Source of the DNA: Bacteroidales bacterium
GTDB taxonomy: Bacteria > Bacteroidota > Bacteroidia > Bacteroidales > UBA932
Assembly: GCA_017651465.1 (NCBI GenBank)
Contig: JAGCCX010000022.1
Location: forward strand, 1-64,000
Direction of reading: 5' to 3'
DNA length: 64,000 nucleotides
Of the stretch, positions 25,052 through 33,751 are shown in pieces. Below the pieces are notes generated by a model. The model was not told the DNA's origin. It searched no databases and saw only the letters and a program-made list of their open reading frames with translations. The translations under genes and the position numbers were made by a program. Within the stretch, counting starts at the first letter, position 1, and each line of letters begins with the position of its first letter.

Positions 25052-26584
25052 ATGTATATGAAAATCAGACATATAATCATAGCGGCAAGCGCTGCTGCGG
25101 CTCTCTTCCAGGCTTGTTCTCTCCGGGAAGACCTCTCGCCGATCTCCACGCCGGACAATTATTTCCGTTCCAAGGCGGAATGTGAGTCGGTGGTCAACAG
25201 CTGCTACATTCCGATGAAGAATTACTACACTTACGCTTATATGCTGGCCACCGAGTGCTGCACCGACCTGGCATACTGCGCTTCCGGAACACTGGACGCC
25301 CGCCTGGATGTTTCGCCCGCCACTCCCCGTCACGGACAGAACGTCTGGACCCAGGCCTACGTAGGCGTGCAGAGGTGTAATTTCGCCATCAAGGGCATCG
25401 AGAATTCCCGCGCCTTCCTCGACAAGAACACTCACGAGATAGACGAGAACAACGCCGACAGGATACGCCTCCTGTGCGAGGCCAAGGTTCTCCGCGCTTT
25501 CTATTATTACACCTTGACCTGTTTCTTTGGAGACGTGCCGTTCTATTTCGACGACGTTGAAGATCTGGAAACCCTGGACCGTATAGGTCTGCTGCCCCGT
25601 ATGAGCGCCGTTCAAACCCGCAACGAGTGCATAAGTGACCTTCAGGCCATCGCTCCCCTTGCCACCCAGACCCGTACTTCGGACAACAAGGAAAACCGTC
25701 TGGGCGCGGCTGCGGCCTATATGCTCATAGCCAAGATGGCTATGTGGAACCAGCAGTGGGACACCGCTCTTGAGGCTCTCGGGCACCTGGAAGAGATTTA
25801 CGGCGATTTCTCGCAGTACGATTACGCCGAGAACGCAATGTTCCGCAATAAGAACACGCCGGAATCGATACTCGAAATCCAGCACACCTACACCCAGGGC
25901 GGAACCGTTTACACCTCCAACGTGGCCGCCATCTGTATGCCCTATCCCCGCGCCGCCGGCTCCGACTATTACGACGGAATCCAGATCGCCGAACTCGGAG
26001 ACCAGGCCACCGCGTGGTCGCCGATGAGGCCCAACGTCATCTTCTGCCAGGGCCTGCAGTCCAAGATGAGCAAGGACATACGCAAGAACTACAATATGGC
26101 CTGGAGCTATGACGGACACGATTTCAAGAGCGTCAACACCCGCCCCTGGTGCGGCCCCAAGTTCTGGTGCCCCAATATGTACCAGACTTACGACGGCAAC
26201 AACTACAAGATTTTCCGCTACGCCGACGCCATCCTTATGATAGCCGAATGCTACAACGAAAAGAATATGGACGACAAGGCGGTCGAGTACCTAAACAAGA
26301 CCCGAACCCGCGCCGGCCTTCCCGAATATATGTACAGGACCCACGTCCGTCTGCAGACCGAGATCCGCAATGAACGCGCCCGGGAGCTGTTCGGCGAATT
26401 CCAGCGCAAGTTCGACCTTGTGCGCTGGGGCATCTGGTACGAAGAGACCCTCGCCAACAGCAACTACGACGCAATGCTGAACAACATACTGCCTTGCCAC
26501 CGCTTCTATCCTATTCCCGAGCAGGAGGTAATTAAATCCAAATATGCCCTGGACAATAAGGAATATGAAAAATACGGCCTTTAA
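25052..26584 (+). CDS. susD-like: SusD/RagB-family surface substrate-binding lipoprotein (locus 1)
   Basis: The 510-residue product has a lipoprotein signal peptide (MKIRHIIIAASAAAALFQACS). ATG 25058 is as good a start as 25052. It has the typical N-terminal region (PISTPDNYFRSKAECESVVNSCY) and helical TPR-like core (ALRAFYYYTLTCFFGDVPFY-like segment). The C-terminal block ends in NERARELFGEFQRKFDLVRW and LPCHRFYPIPEQEV. SusD caps the SusC pore and binds the substrate on the cell surface. It follows susC after 6 bases. Confidence 0.92.
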   Translation: MYMKIRHIIIAASAAAALFQACSLREDLSPISTPDNYFRSKAECESVVNSCYIPMKNYYTYAYMLATECCTDLAYCASGTLDARLDVSPATPRHGQNVWTQAYVGVQRCNFAIKGIENSRAFLDKNTHEIDENNADRIRLLCEAKVLRAFYYYTLTCFFGDVPFYFDDVEDLETLDRIGLLPRMSAVQTRNECISDLQAIAPLATQTRTSDNKENRLGAAAAYMLIAKMAMWNQQWDTALEALGHLEEIYGDFSQYDYAENAMFRNKNTPESILEIQHTYTQGGTVYTSNVAAICMPYPRAAGSDYYDGIQIAELGDQATAWSPMRPNVIFCQGLQSKMSKDIRKNYNMAWSYDGHDFKSVNTRPWCGPKFWCPNMYQTYDGNNYKIFRYADAILMIAECYNEKNMDDKAVEYLNKTRTRAGLPEYMYRTHVRLQTEIRNERARELFGEFQRKFDLVRWGIWYEETLANSNYDAMLNNILPCHRFYPIPEQEVIKSKYALDNKEYEKYGL

Positions 26585-26599
26585 TATTCAAGTACGGTT

Positions 26600-29062
26600 A
26601 TGAAAGATTTTAAACACATATTCCAAATACTGGGCGGCTTGATAATGGCTGCGTTCATAACGCTCGCCTGTGACAAGCCCTACGAGATGAATCTCCCCCT
26701 GGCCGTCAATTCGCACAAGCTGACATTCGAAAATACGTCCGGCTCCACGCATATCCTTATCTGGGCCGACGGAAACTGGAAAGCCCGCTTCGACAGGAAT
26801 ATTAACTGGGGGTCCCTCAACAAACTTGAGGGCACCGGCAACAGCGACCTGGAGTTCTCCTATTCGGCCAACTACGGCGTGACCCGCAGCGTTGACCTCA
26901 TCCTCACCAAGGGAGAGCTCTGCGACACTATCGTACTTGTGCAGAACGGCCTTCTGTCGGGCGACAACGTGGCGCTGTCTTTCAAGAGCCCCGCACTCAC
27001 CCTGCTCAAGAACGGTTACAGCGTCAAGGCGCCCATCAGCACCTCGCTTATCTACAGCACCGATATGATAGTGCCCCGCGTGGAATTCTTCGAAGACGGT
27101 GTTTCGCAAGGCGTGATAGTCGCCGGTGAAGAACGTCCCGACACCCTGCACGTCGAGCCCTGGATAAGCAATATGAAAGTGTCTTCCGAAGGCGGCCTCC
27201 ACGTTGATTACGACGTGGCCGAAAACGGCACCGGAGCAGCCCGCACGGCGGTAATGTCCCTGGTTGTCAACGCCGCCGACGGCAAGGTGTACACCGCCAG
27301 CCAGACCGTTACCCAGGGCGTTGACACCCCTGCCCTCACGCTTTCCGAGACCTCCGGACAGTACAGCGGATTCCCCGGCAGCTACACAATTGAAACTACC
27401 GCCAACAACGTATCTTCGTATGGCCAGTACATCACTTGCGAGAGCAGTACGGACTGGATTCCCGCCGTCTCCCTCACTCCCGAGGGCCTGTGTTTTGTCC
27501 TAACCAAGAACGAAACCGGAGCACCCAGGACGGGCACGGCCAAAGTTACGTTCAACGACGGCGCCGGCACACTTCTGAGCGCCGAGTACACAATAACCCA
27601 GCTCTCCTATCCCGCCGCCGTGTCGTTTGCCGACCTGCGTGCAATGGCTCCCGGCCAACTTACGGAGGTCAAGTATATCGAAGGGTTCATCGTCAGCGAT
27701 CCCGAGAGCGCCAACGTCTGCCAAAGCCCCCAGACCGGCCAGTTCAAGTACGACTTCGAAGAGAACTACAAGACCGCCTACATAGAGAGCGTGGACGGCA
27801 AATACGGCATCAGACTGCGTTTCGCCACCATCGAGGATAATGTTGCCGAGCGCTGGTCGCGTGTGCGCATCAGTATCGACGGCCTTACCCTTCAGCGTCA
27901 GGACGATCCGCTCTGCTTCACTCTCGACGGCCTGCAGGCTGGCAGCATCATCGAGGTCATCTCGGCCCCCGACGAGTATCTGGTACCCACCAAGAAAAAG
28001 ACGGTTGCCGAACTGACCGATGACGACATTTACACTATGGTTTCCCTCCAGAATATGGAAATCCTGTGTAAGGACGGTTCCTACACCAATTGCAGCGACG
28101 GTTACTCCATCAAGGACGAGGCGGTCAACCCTTATTCGGGAACCACGGCGCCCCGCTGGGATACAGCACCCCTGCTGGTGAGCGATACTTCCGGCAACGT
28201 GATCTATATGCTCACCAACGCTATGGTGCCCTGGAGGCGTAACGGAACCTTCTACGGCAACGGCACCGAGGTGGTGGCCCAGGGTTCCGGCACCTTCCGC
28301 GGCATAATAACCGCCGAGGAACTTGTGCGCTACGGCGACCTTGGACGCTACAAGATCCGTCCTATGTCGCAAACCGACATCCAGTTCTTCAGCCCCGCCT
28401 TCTCCAAAACCATCGTGGAGTGGAACTGGAACGACAAAGTGGCCGACGTGGTGCCTGAGATAGGTTCGGGAACGTTGAACCTTTACGGCGCCACCACTGC
28501 CGCTACCGCCGATTTCAACAGTATGATGAGCCACGAGTACGACAAGAAGGGCCAGGCGGGCCTGGTGCCCAACGGCGCCCTGCTGGTGACGCGCAAGTGG
28601 TGGGATTTCGGCGCCGGAAAGGGCGAATATTTTGACATCAGCTTCTCTACCGCCGGCATCAGCGGCTCGAACCTGGTGTTCGGTATCGTCTGGAATCACG
28701 GCCAGATGAACAACACCACCCTTGACGGTCCCGCCCACTGGAACCTGCTTTACTCCATCGACGAAGGCGCAAGCTTCAAAGCCGTGCCCGGAGATATGCT
28801 TAAGAACCGTTCCATCGTGTGGTGGTCCGGCACCGGTCAGGACGCCTGTCCCGGTTACAAAGACCATCTGAGGGTCTTGCCCGCCGAGTGCTTCGGGCGT
28901 TCCAATGTAATACTTCGCCTGCAGGTGGCCGATACGGTTACCGACAAAGTTCCTCCTACCAGCGCGTCTTCCTATCTCACCAACCTGGGAGTGGAGAAGG
29001 CTACGATGACCGACAAGGCCACCAGCATCCGCCTGGGAACCATAACCGTCCGATACAATTAG
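26600..29062 (+). CDS. BACON/DUF5689 surface lipoprotein
   Basis: The 820-residue protein has a lipoprotein-type N-terminus (AAFITLACDK). Two or three BACON-like domains follow (one about 30-125; another about 235-335 ending in YTITQLS), each marked by NW- or DW-type turns. Then comes a DUF5689 region (SFADLRAMAPGQLTEVKYIEGFIVSDPESANV ... KTVAELTDDDIYTMVSLQNMEI, about 345-500) and a C-terminal beta-sandwich (about 600-820). BACON domains bind carbohydrate or mucin-like polymers in some proteins. It follows susD by 15 bases and precedes a second DUF5689 protein of the same design. A substrate-holding role beside SusD is inferred. Confidence 0.72.
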   Translation: MKDFKHIFQILGGLIMAAFITLACDKPYEMNLPLAVNSHKLTFENTSGSTHILIWADGNWKARFDRNINWGSLNKLEGTGNSDLEFSYSANYGVTRSVDLILTKGELCDTIVLVQNGLLSGDNVALSFKSPALTLLKNGYSVKAPISTSLIYSTDMIVPRVEFFEDGVSQGVIVAGEERPDTLHVEPWISNMKVSSEGGLHVDYDVAENGTGAARTAVMSLVVNAADGKVYTASQTVTQGVDTPALTLSETSGQYSGFPGSYTIETTANNVSSYGQYITCESSTDWIPAVSLTPEGLCFVLTKNETGAPRTGTAKVTFNDGAGTLLSAEYTITQLSYPAAVSFADLRAMAPGQLTEVKYIEGFIVSDPESANVCQSPQTGQFKYDFEENYKTAYIESVDGKYGIRLRFATIEDNVAERWSRVRISIDGLTLQRQDDPLCFTLDGLQAGSIIEVISAPDEYLVPTKKKTVAELTDDDIYTMVSLQNMEILCKDGSYTNCSDGYSIKDEAVNPYSGTTAPRWDTAPLLVSDTSGNVIYMLTNAMVPWRRNGTFYGNGTEVVAQGSGTFRGIITAEELVRYGDLGRYKIRPMSQTDIQFFSPAFSKTIVEWNWNDKVADVVPEIGSGTLNLYGATTAATADFNSMMSHEYDKKGQAGLVPNGALLVTRKWWDFGAGKGEYFDISFSTAGISGSNLVFGIVWNHGQMNNTTLDGPAHWNLLYSIDEGASFKAVPGDMLKNRSIVWWSGTGQDACPGYKDHLRVLPAECFGRSNVILRLQVADTVTDKVPPTSASSYLTNLGVEKATMTDKATSIRLGTITVRYN

Positions 29063-29064
29063 CT

Positions 29065-31512
29065 ATGAACACTAAGAACAATATATTCAAGATCCTCGTA
29101 CTGTTGCCGGCGCTGGCTTTTGCCGTGGCCTGCCGGTACGACGATGCCGCTCCGGTGTCCCTTGTCGAGCTTGGAGCGACGCAAAAAGAGTTTATCATAG
29201 ACGAAGATGGCGGCACGATAAAGATTGCTGTCTTTTCCAACGGCCCGTACAACATTTTATCCCTGGACGACGCTCCCTGGCTGACGCTGGGCAGCACGGG
29301 CGGCAATGGCGACGACTCCCTCAAGGTAACCGCCACTATGAACGAGGAGTTCAAGCGTATGAGCCGTATAGTGCTGTGCAGCGAGGTTGACTCGCGCCGC
29401 GATACCCTGTCCATTAAGCAGAAAGGGTCGATAGACGCCTCCCTCACCAAGGAAAACACATCCATCGTTCTGCCGGGAGCCGGCGGCACCGTTACCGAAA
29501 CAGTAATGACCAACGTGCCGTTCTCCTATATGGAAGTGGATATCGAGTATCCCGAGGGCGCCCCGAGCGGCTGGGTAAAAGATGTAAAAATCGACGATAC
29601 CCCCTTGGTGGACGGTACCCATAACCTTTCCATCACCGTTGACGCCAATCCCGATGATACAGTACCCCGTACGGCCACCATCAATCTTTCCTTTACCGAC
29701 GGCTGGGGAGATGCGGTCAGCGTGCTGCTGAACCTGGTGCAGCGTAACGCCAAAGAAGGAATAGGCGTGCTGCTCCCGTTCAACGACATCGTGAGCAACT
29801 ATACCATCGGAAAGGCCATCGAAGACTATGTCATCCTCGACGGTATAGTGGTGAGCAATCCGGAGTCGGGCAACTCGGGTGAAAACGAGCAGATAACGAC
29901 ATCCAGCATCGATTATACCGGAAGCGAACGCACCGTTTACATCGAGGCTCCCGACGGCAGCCGCGGCGTGATGGTGGTGATGGCCGATGCCGCCGACAAT
30001 ATCTTCAAGCAGTTCGACCACGTACAGATCCTGCTTCACGGCGCCGTGGCGACCCTGAGCGACGAGCCCGAGAGGGTGACCATCAAGAACGTGACCAAGA
30101 ATATGGTGGTCTCGCAGGTGGCCGGCACCAAGGCGTCGATACCCGTCAAGGAAAAGAGAATCGCTGAACTCACCGACGACGACCTCTACACCTACGTCAC
30201 CCTCAAGGATGTGGAATTCCCCATCCGCAAGGGCTCTATCACGCCGGTGAACGAGGGTTACGCCATAGGCACGGGAGCTCACCGAATTTCCAAATTCCCC
30301 TTGCTGGTGCGTGACGTCGACGCCAATCATATCTATATGTACACCAACACAGTGTGCGTGTACCGCAACGACGGAACCCGTCTTCCTTACGGCTCGGGCA
30401 AGATCAGCGGCGTTCTGGTTCACGAGCGCTTCCCCCGCTTCGAGTGGAGGGAGGGCGCCGACCCTGCCGAAATGGAAGACGACGTTACCCTGGGCAACAT
30501 AGGCCGCTACCAGATACGCCACCAGTGCAAGGAAGATATATGGGGAGAGATGAAAGACAGCGTCGAGGACAGCTTCTCCGCTCTGCTGACCGAGTACCGT
30601 TACTGGTATCCCGATGTGGCCAGGGAGGTGTGCCTGCCAACTTACGGCGAGAACGGATGGTTTACCCACACCTACCAGCGCAAATACACAGGCTCCGAGG
30701 TTAAGGAATACACCCAGAAGACCTATATGCAGCATATGTGGGGCGCCGGTACTTATTCTTATCTCGGCCCTATGGGAAACAACGAGAAGTATATGTTCGG
30801 CCTGCACTGGGGCAATGTCAACGGCTGCGGAATCGTCATCGATCCCGCCAGGGAGCACTATGATTCCGAACACGCGGCCCTGCTGAACCTGGTGAGTTTC
30901 AATCCCGACGGCTCCATTGAGTGGTGCGGCCCCAACGCCACCAGCACCGATGCCGTGGGCACCACGATGGGCGGTGGCGGAATCAACAACCAGACAAGTT
31001 CGATGTACGGCAAGAGCAATCTTTACGGCGGCACTTTCACCGGCTGGGCATCCCACTACTGGTGGGACTACGATACTTCCCGTCCTTATGCGTGGATGCT
31101 GCAATTCTCTACCGAGGGCATTACCACGAACCATATTTCGTTGCAGATATCGGTGCTCAACACCCAGCAGACCTGGTATTCTCCGCGCTTCTGGAAGGCC
31201 GAATGGTCGTTTGTGGACAGTATGGATCCTAAAGACGACGCGCAGTGGCACACCATCGCCGAGTACACGATTCCAGACGTGTCGGTGTGGTCCAACACCC
31301 TGTATTCATCGATAGTCGGATTCAAGGCGATGGATTTTGAACTCCCTCTGGAGATACTCGGCCAGTCCGAAGTCTATATCCGCCTGAGGCCGGTCAGCGA
31401 CGTCTGCAGCAACGGCTCCGACTATGCCAACGACATACTTATCAACCAGCCCGCGGGCGACGGTGCGCACGCCAGCGCAATAGAGTACATAGCAATCAGA
31501 TACAACAAATAA
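29065..31512 (+). CDS. DUF5689 surface lipoprotein, second copy
   Basis: The start is ATG 29065, two bases after the previous stop, giving a lipoprotein signal (MNTKNNIFKILVLLPALAFAVACR). The 815-residue protein has an N-terminal BACON-like pair (ENTSIVLPGAGGTVTETV region) and a DUF5689 block with VSNPESGNSGENEQITT and KRIAELTDDDLYTYVTLKDVEF. A long C-terminal beta-rich domain (about 480-815) contains HWGNVNGCGIVIDP and ends in IEYIAIRYNK. It resembles the preceding protein in domain order, so they likely arose by duplication and hold different parts of the same substrate. Not catalytic as far as I can see. Confidence 0.7.
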   Translation: MNTKNNIFKILVLLPALAFAVACRYDDAAPVSLVELGATQKEFIIDEDGGTIKIAVFSNGPYNILSLDDAPWLTLGSTGGNGDDSLKVTATMNEEFKRMSRIVLCSEVDSRRDTLSIKQKGSIDASLTKENTSIVLPGAGGTVTETVMTNVPFSYMEVDIEYPEGAPSGWVKDVKIDDTPLVDGTHNLSITVDANPDDTVPRTATINLSFTDGWGDAVSVLLNLVQRNAKEGIGVLLPFNDIVSNYTIGKAIEDYVILDGIVVSNPESGNSGENEQITTSSIDYTGSERTVYIEAPDGSRGVMVVMADAADNIFKQFDHVQILLHGAVATLSDEPERVTIKNVTKNMVVSQVAGTKASIPVKEKRIAELTDDDLYTYVTLKDVEFPIRKGSITPVNEGYAIGTGAHRISKFPLLVRDVDANHIYMYTNTVCVYRNDGTRLPYGSGKISGVLVHERFPRFEWREGADPAEMEDDVTLGNIGRYQIRHQCKEDIWGEMKDSVEDSFSALLTEYRYWYPDVAREVCLPTYGENGWFTHTYQRKYTGSEVKEYTQKTYMQHMWGAGTYSYLGPMGNNEKYMFGLHWGNVNGCGIVIDPAREHYDSEHAALLNLVSFNPDGSIEWCGPNATSTDAVGTTMGGGGINNQTSSMYGKSNLYGGTFTGWASHYWWDYDTSRPYAWMLQFSTEGITTNHISLQISVLNTQQTWYSPRFWKAEWSFVDSMDPKDDAQWHTIAEYTIPDVSVWSNTLYSSIVGFKAMDFELPLEILGQSEVYIRLRPVSDVCSNGSDYANDILINQPAGDGAHASAIEYIAIRYNK

Positions 31513-31522
31513 TCATACCACT

Positions 31523-31651
31523 ATGAAGAAAATCATCATTAAGTATTCGGCTCCCGAGATGTGTCGCTGGGAGCTCGGCCCCGAGGGCCTTTTGTGTCAA
31601 AGCCAGTTGGAGGAGATAGTCCCCGACGAAGGAGAAGGAATTGTATTTTAA
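31523..31651 (+). CDS. Small 42-residue cysteine-containing peptide
   Basis: An ATG 10 bases after the DUF5689 stop opens a 42-codon frame that closes 15 bases before the next gene. It reads MKKIIIKYSAPEMCRWELGP, then EGLLCQSQLEEIVPDEGEGIVF. The basic start, two cysteines and acidic glycine-rich tail resemble the tiny proteins often found in Bacteroidales operons near surface lipoproteins. Tight spacing and good codon use support translation. There is no signal peptide or known domain. Confidence 0.5.
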   Translation: MKKIIIKYSAPEMCRWELGPEGLLCQSQLEEIVPDEGEGIVF

Positions 31652-31666
31652 TTGGGAGGAAAGATT

Positions 31667-33697
31667 ATGAAAAAGACATTATTCATTGCAGCAGTTGCGC
31701 TGACCGCGGTGATTTCCGCCTGCCAGGTCAAAGAAGCCGTCGAATCTCCCGTCACCGGCCCCAGGATGATAGAAGTCAAGGCCGTGCTGGACGAGGGCGA
31801 ACTTCCTACCCGTACCATTCTTCCCGACGGTTCTACACAGTTCTACTGGAGCGAAACCGACAAGATTGCCGCCTGGGACGGCACCACGGCCACCCAGGAC
31901 ATCGAGATCAAAGACATCGACGAGTTCGGAGTCGCTACCTTTATGGTTCCCGAAGGGACCCAATGGGTTATCTATCCTTCACGCGCAATGGCGGTTGAAA
32001 CCGCGGGCGTGGATAAAGACAAGCTTACCTGGAACCGTTCTTACAACCAGTATCTTTCGGAAGAAGGAACCGAAATGATTCCCGACGGGGCCAATCCAAT
32101 GTATGCAATGGTGGAAGGCGACATACTGAAGTTCAAGAACCTCTGCGGTTATATCCAATTCCAGCTCACCGGTACCAAGACGCTGAGTAAACTTAGCTTC
32201 AAGGTCAACAATATGACTTCTCCCGCCATCAGCGGCAAGGCGCTGCCTATCGTAAGCGACGGGACTATGACGCTCGACTATCCGGTGCTCTCCAAGGTCA
32301 CCACGAGCGGTGTGTCCAAGTATGGTTTCATTAACGTTTCCGGCAGGGAGATTCCCCTCAGCTCCACCCCTGTGAGCGTGTATGTGGTAGTGCCTCCGGC
32401 AAGCTATGAGACCAGCGAGCTGGTGCTCGAATTTACCGACGGAACCGCAGCGTCGGTGCTTTCCACGAACGATATCGTGGTCGAGCGCAACAAGGTCCGC
32501 AAGATCCAGCCCATCAACGTAGATTCCCTCTTCCCGGCAGCTCCCGAGGCTCTCGACGAGGGCGGCCAGTCAAACTGCTATATGGTCATCGCCGGCCCCG
32601 AGGCAAAGCACTACAGCTTCACCGCCCAGAAATGCGTCTCCGGCGAGACTTTCGATCTGGCCAAGGTGGCAAGCTTGCTGTGGTCGGAGTCCAAAACTCT
32701 TGTCAAGAGTATGACGTATGATGCCAACACTCACAAGGTTACTTTCCTTTACGGGGGCAACGACGAAGAGGGCAACGCCATTATTTCGCTTGACCAGAAC
32801 CTGCTCGGAACCGGCGCCACCTTGCTGTGGAACTACCACATATGGGTGACCGACAAGCCCGAGGACATCCTTATGGACGAGACCGATATGCCTCAAGCCA
32901 TCCTCGACCGCAATGTAGGCGCCACCTGGGCTCCCAAGTCGGAAGATGAAATTACCAATATGACCAAAGAACAGTGGCTCGAGACGGTTGGAACTTACTA
33001 TCAGTACGGCAACCATATTCCTTATCCCCGTCTGAAGGATGCCAAGAATTCTTCCGCTGCCTGGGATAACTACAGAGTGGCCGTGATGTACGGATTCAGC
33101 AACTACTGCCACCGCTTTGCACAAAGCGGTTCCGCAAAGGCAACCCTGGCCGAGCAGGAGCAGTTCCCCAATTATGCTTACCACAAGGGTACAGGAGTAA
33201 AGTATGGTTCCGGCAACGAAACCGTATGGACACAGGTAGTGCTCAAGGGCGGTCCCACCGGCGATGAGGGTGAGAATATCTGGTATGTGAGCAACACCAA
33301 CACCGCCAAGACCAACGACTATGATCCCTGCCCGCAGGGCTATTGCTTCATCACGGCCACCTACACCTATCAGGAGACCCTCAACAACGAGGTTACCGAC
33401 CATATGCTCAATGATTGCTTTGCCGGAAAGTGGAACACCGACGTGAGCGGACATATTATGTATTTCCCTGCCGCCGGATATCTTGGAAACGGCAAATACG
33501 CCCTTGTCGGCGGAGTGTCGGACAATAAGGGCCGTGTGGTTTACTGGTCGTATTACGGAGACCAAAGTGTGAATATGGACCACATATTCCGCAGGAATTA
33601 TATGAATATGGCCCAAAAGAAGTTCGCCTTCGACAACCAGCCCTTCAGCTCCCAGGCCCACAATATGCGCTGCCGCGTGCTGGAAGCTGGCGAATAA
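31667..33697 (+). CDS. Fimbrillin-like lipoprotein with FISUMP-type C-terminal domain
   Basis: The start is ATG 31667 (after GGGAGGAAAG), giving the lipoprotein signal MKKTLFIAAVALTAVISACQV. The 676-residue protein has a fimbrillin-like N-terminal half (TRTILPDGSTQFYWSETDKIAAWDG; VKVNNMTSPAISG-like strands). The C-terminal half carries FISUMP (Fibrobacter major paralogous) hallmarks: DRNVGATW, YYQYGNHIPYP, DPCPQGYCF, FPAAGYLGNGKY and MRCRVLE. Such proteins are surface-exposed and may act in adhesion or substrate capture. It is the last gene of the rightward operon and ends before a bidirectional terminator. Confidence 0.75.
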   Translation: MKKTLFIAAVALTAVISACQVKEAVESPVTGPRMIEVKAVLDEGELPTRTILPDGSTQFYWSETDKIAAWDGTTATQDIEIKDIDEFGVATFMVPEGTQWVIYPSRAMAVETAGVDKDKLTWNRSYNQYLSEEGTEMIPDGANPMYAMVEGDILKFKNLCGYIQFQLTGTKTLSKLSFKVNNMTSPAISGKALPIVSDGTMTLDYPVLSKVTTSGVSKYGFINVSGREIPLSSTPVSVYVVVPPASYETSELVLEFTDGTAASVLSTNDIVVERNKVRKIQPINVDSLFPAAPEALDEGGQSNCYMVIAGPEAKHYSFTAQKCVSGETFDLAKVASLLWSESKTLVKSMTYDANTHKVTFLYGGNDEEGNAIISLDQNLLGTGATLLWNYHIWVTDKPEDILMDETDMPQAILDRNVGATWAPKSEDEITNMTKEQWLETVGTYYQYGNHIPYPRLKDAKNSSAAWDNYRVAVMYGFSNYCHRFAQSGSAKATLAEQEQFPNYAYHKGTGVKYGSGNETVWTQVVLKGGPTGDEGENIWYVSNTNTAKTNDYDPCPQGYCFITATYTYQETLNNEVTDHMLNDCFAGKWNTDVSGHIMYFPAAGYLGNGKYALVGGVSDNKGRVVYWSYYGDQSVNMDHIFRRNYMNMAQKKFAFDNQPFSSQAHNMRCRVLEAGE

Positions 33698-33716
33698 ACC
33701 AGTATTGCTAATGATT

Positions 33717-33751
33717 GAAAAAGGGGCTGCATTTATTTGCAACCCCTTTTT
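33717..33751. terminator. Bidirectional intrinsic terminator between convergent genes
   Basis: GAAAAAGGGGCTGC pairs with GCAACCCCTTTTTC around an ATTTATTT loop, with A- and T-rich flanks on both sides. It ends the rightward SusC/SusD operon and the leftward EEP gene. Confidence 0.85.
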
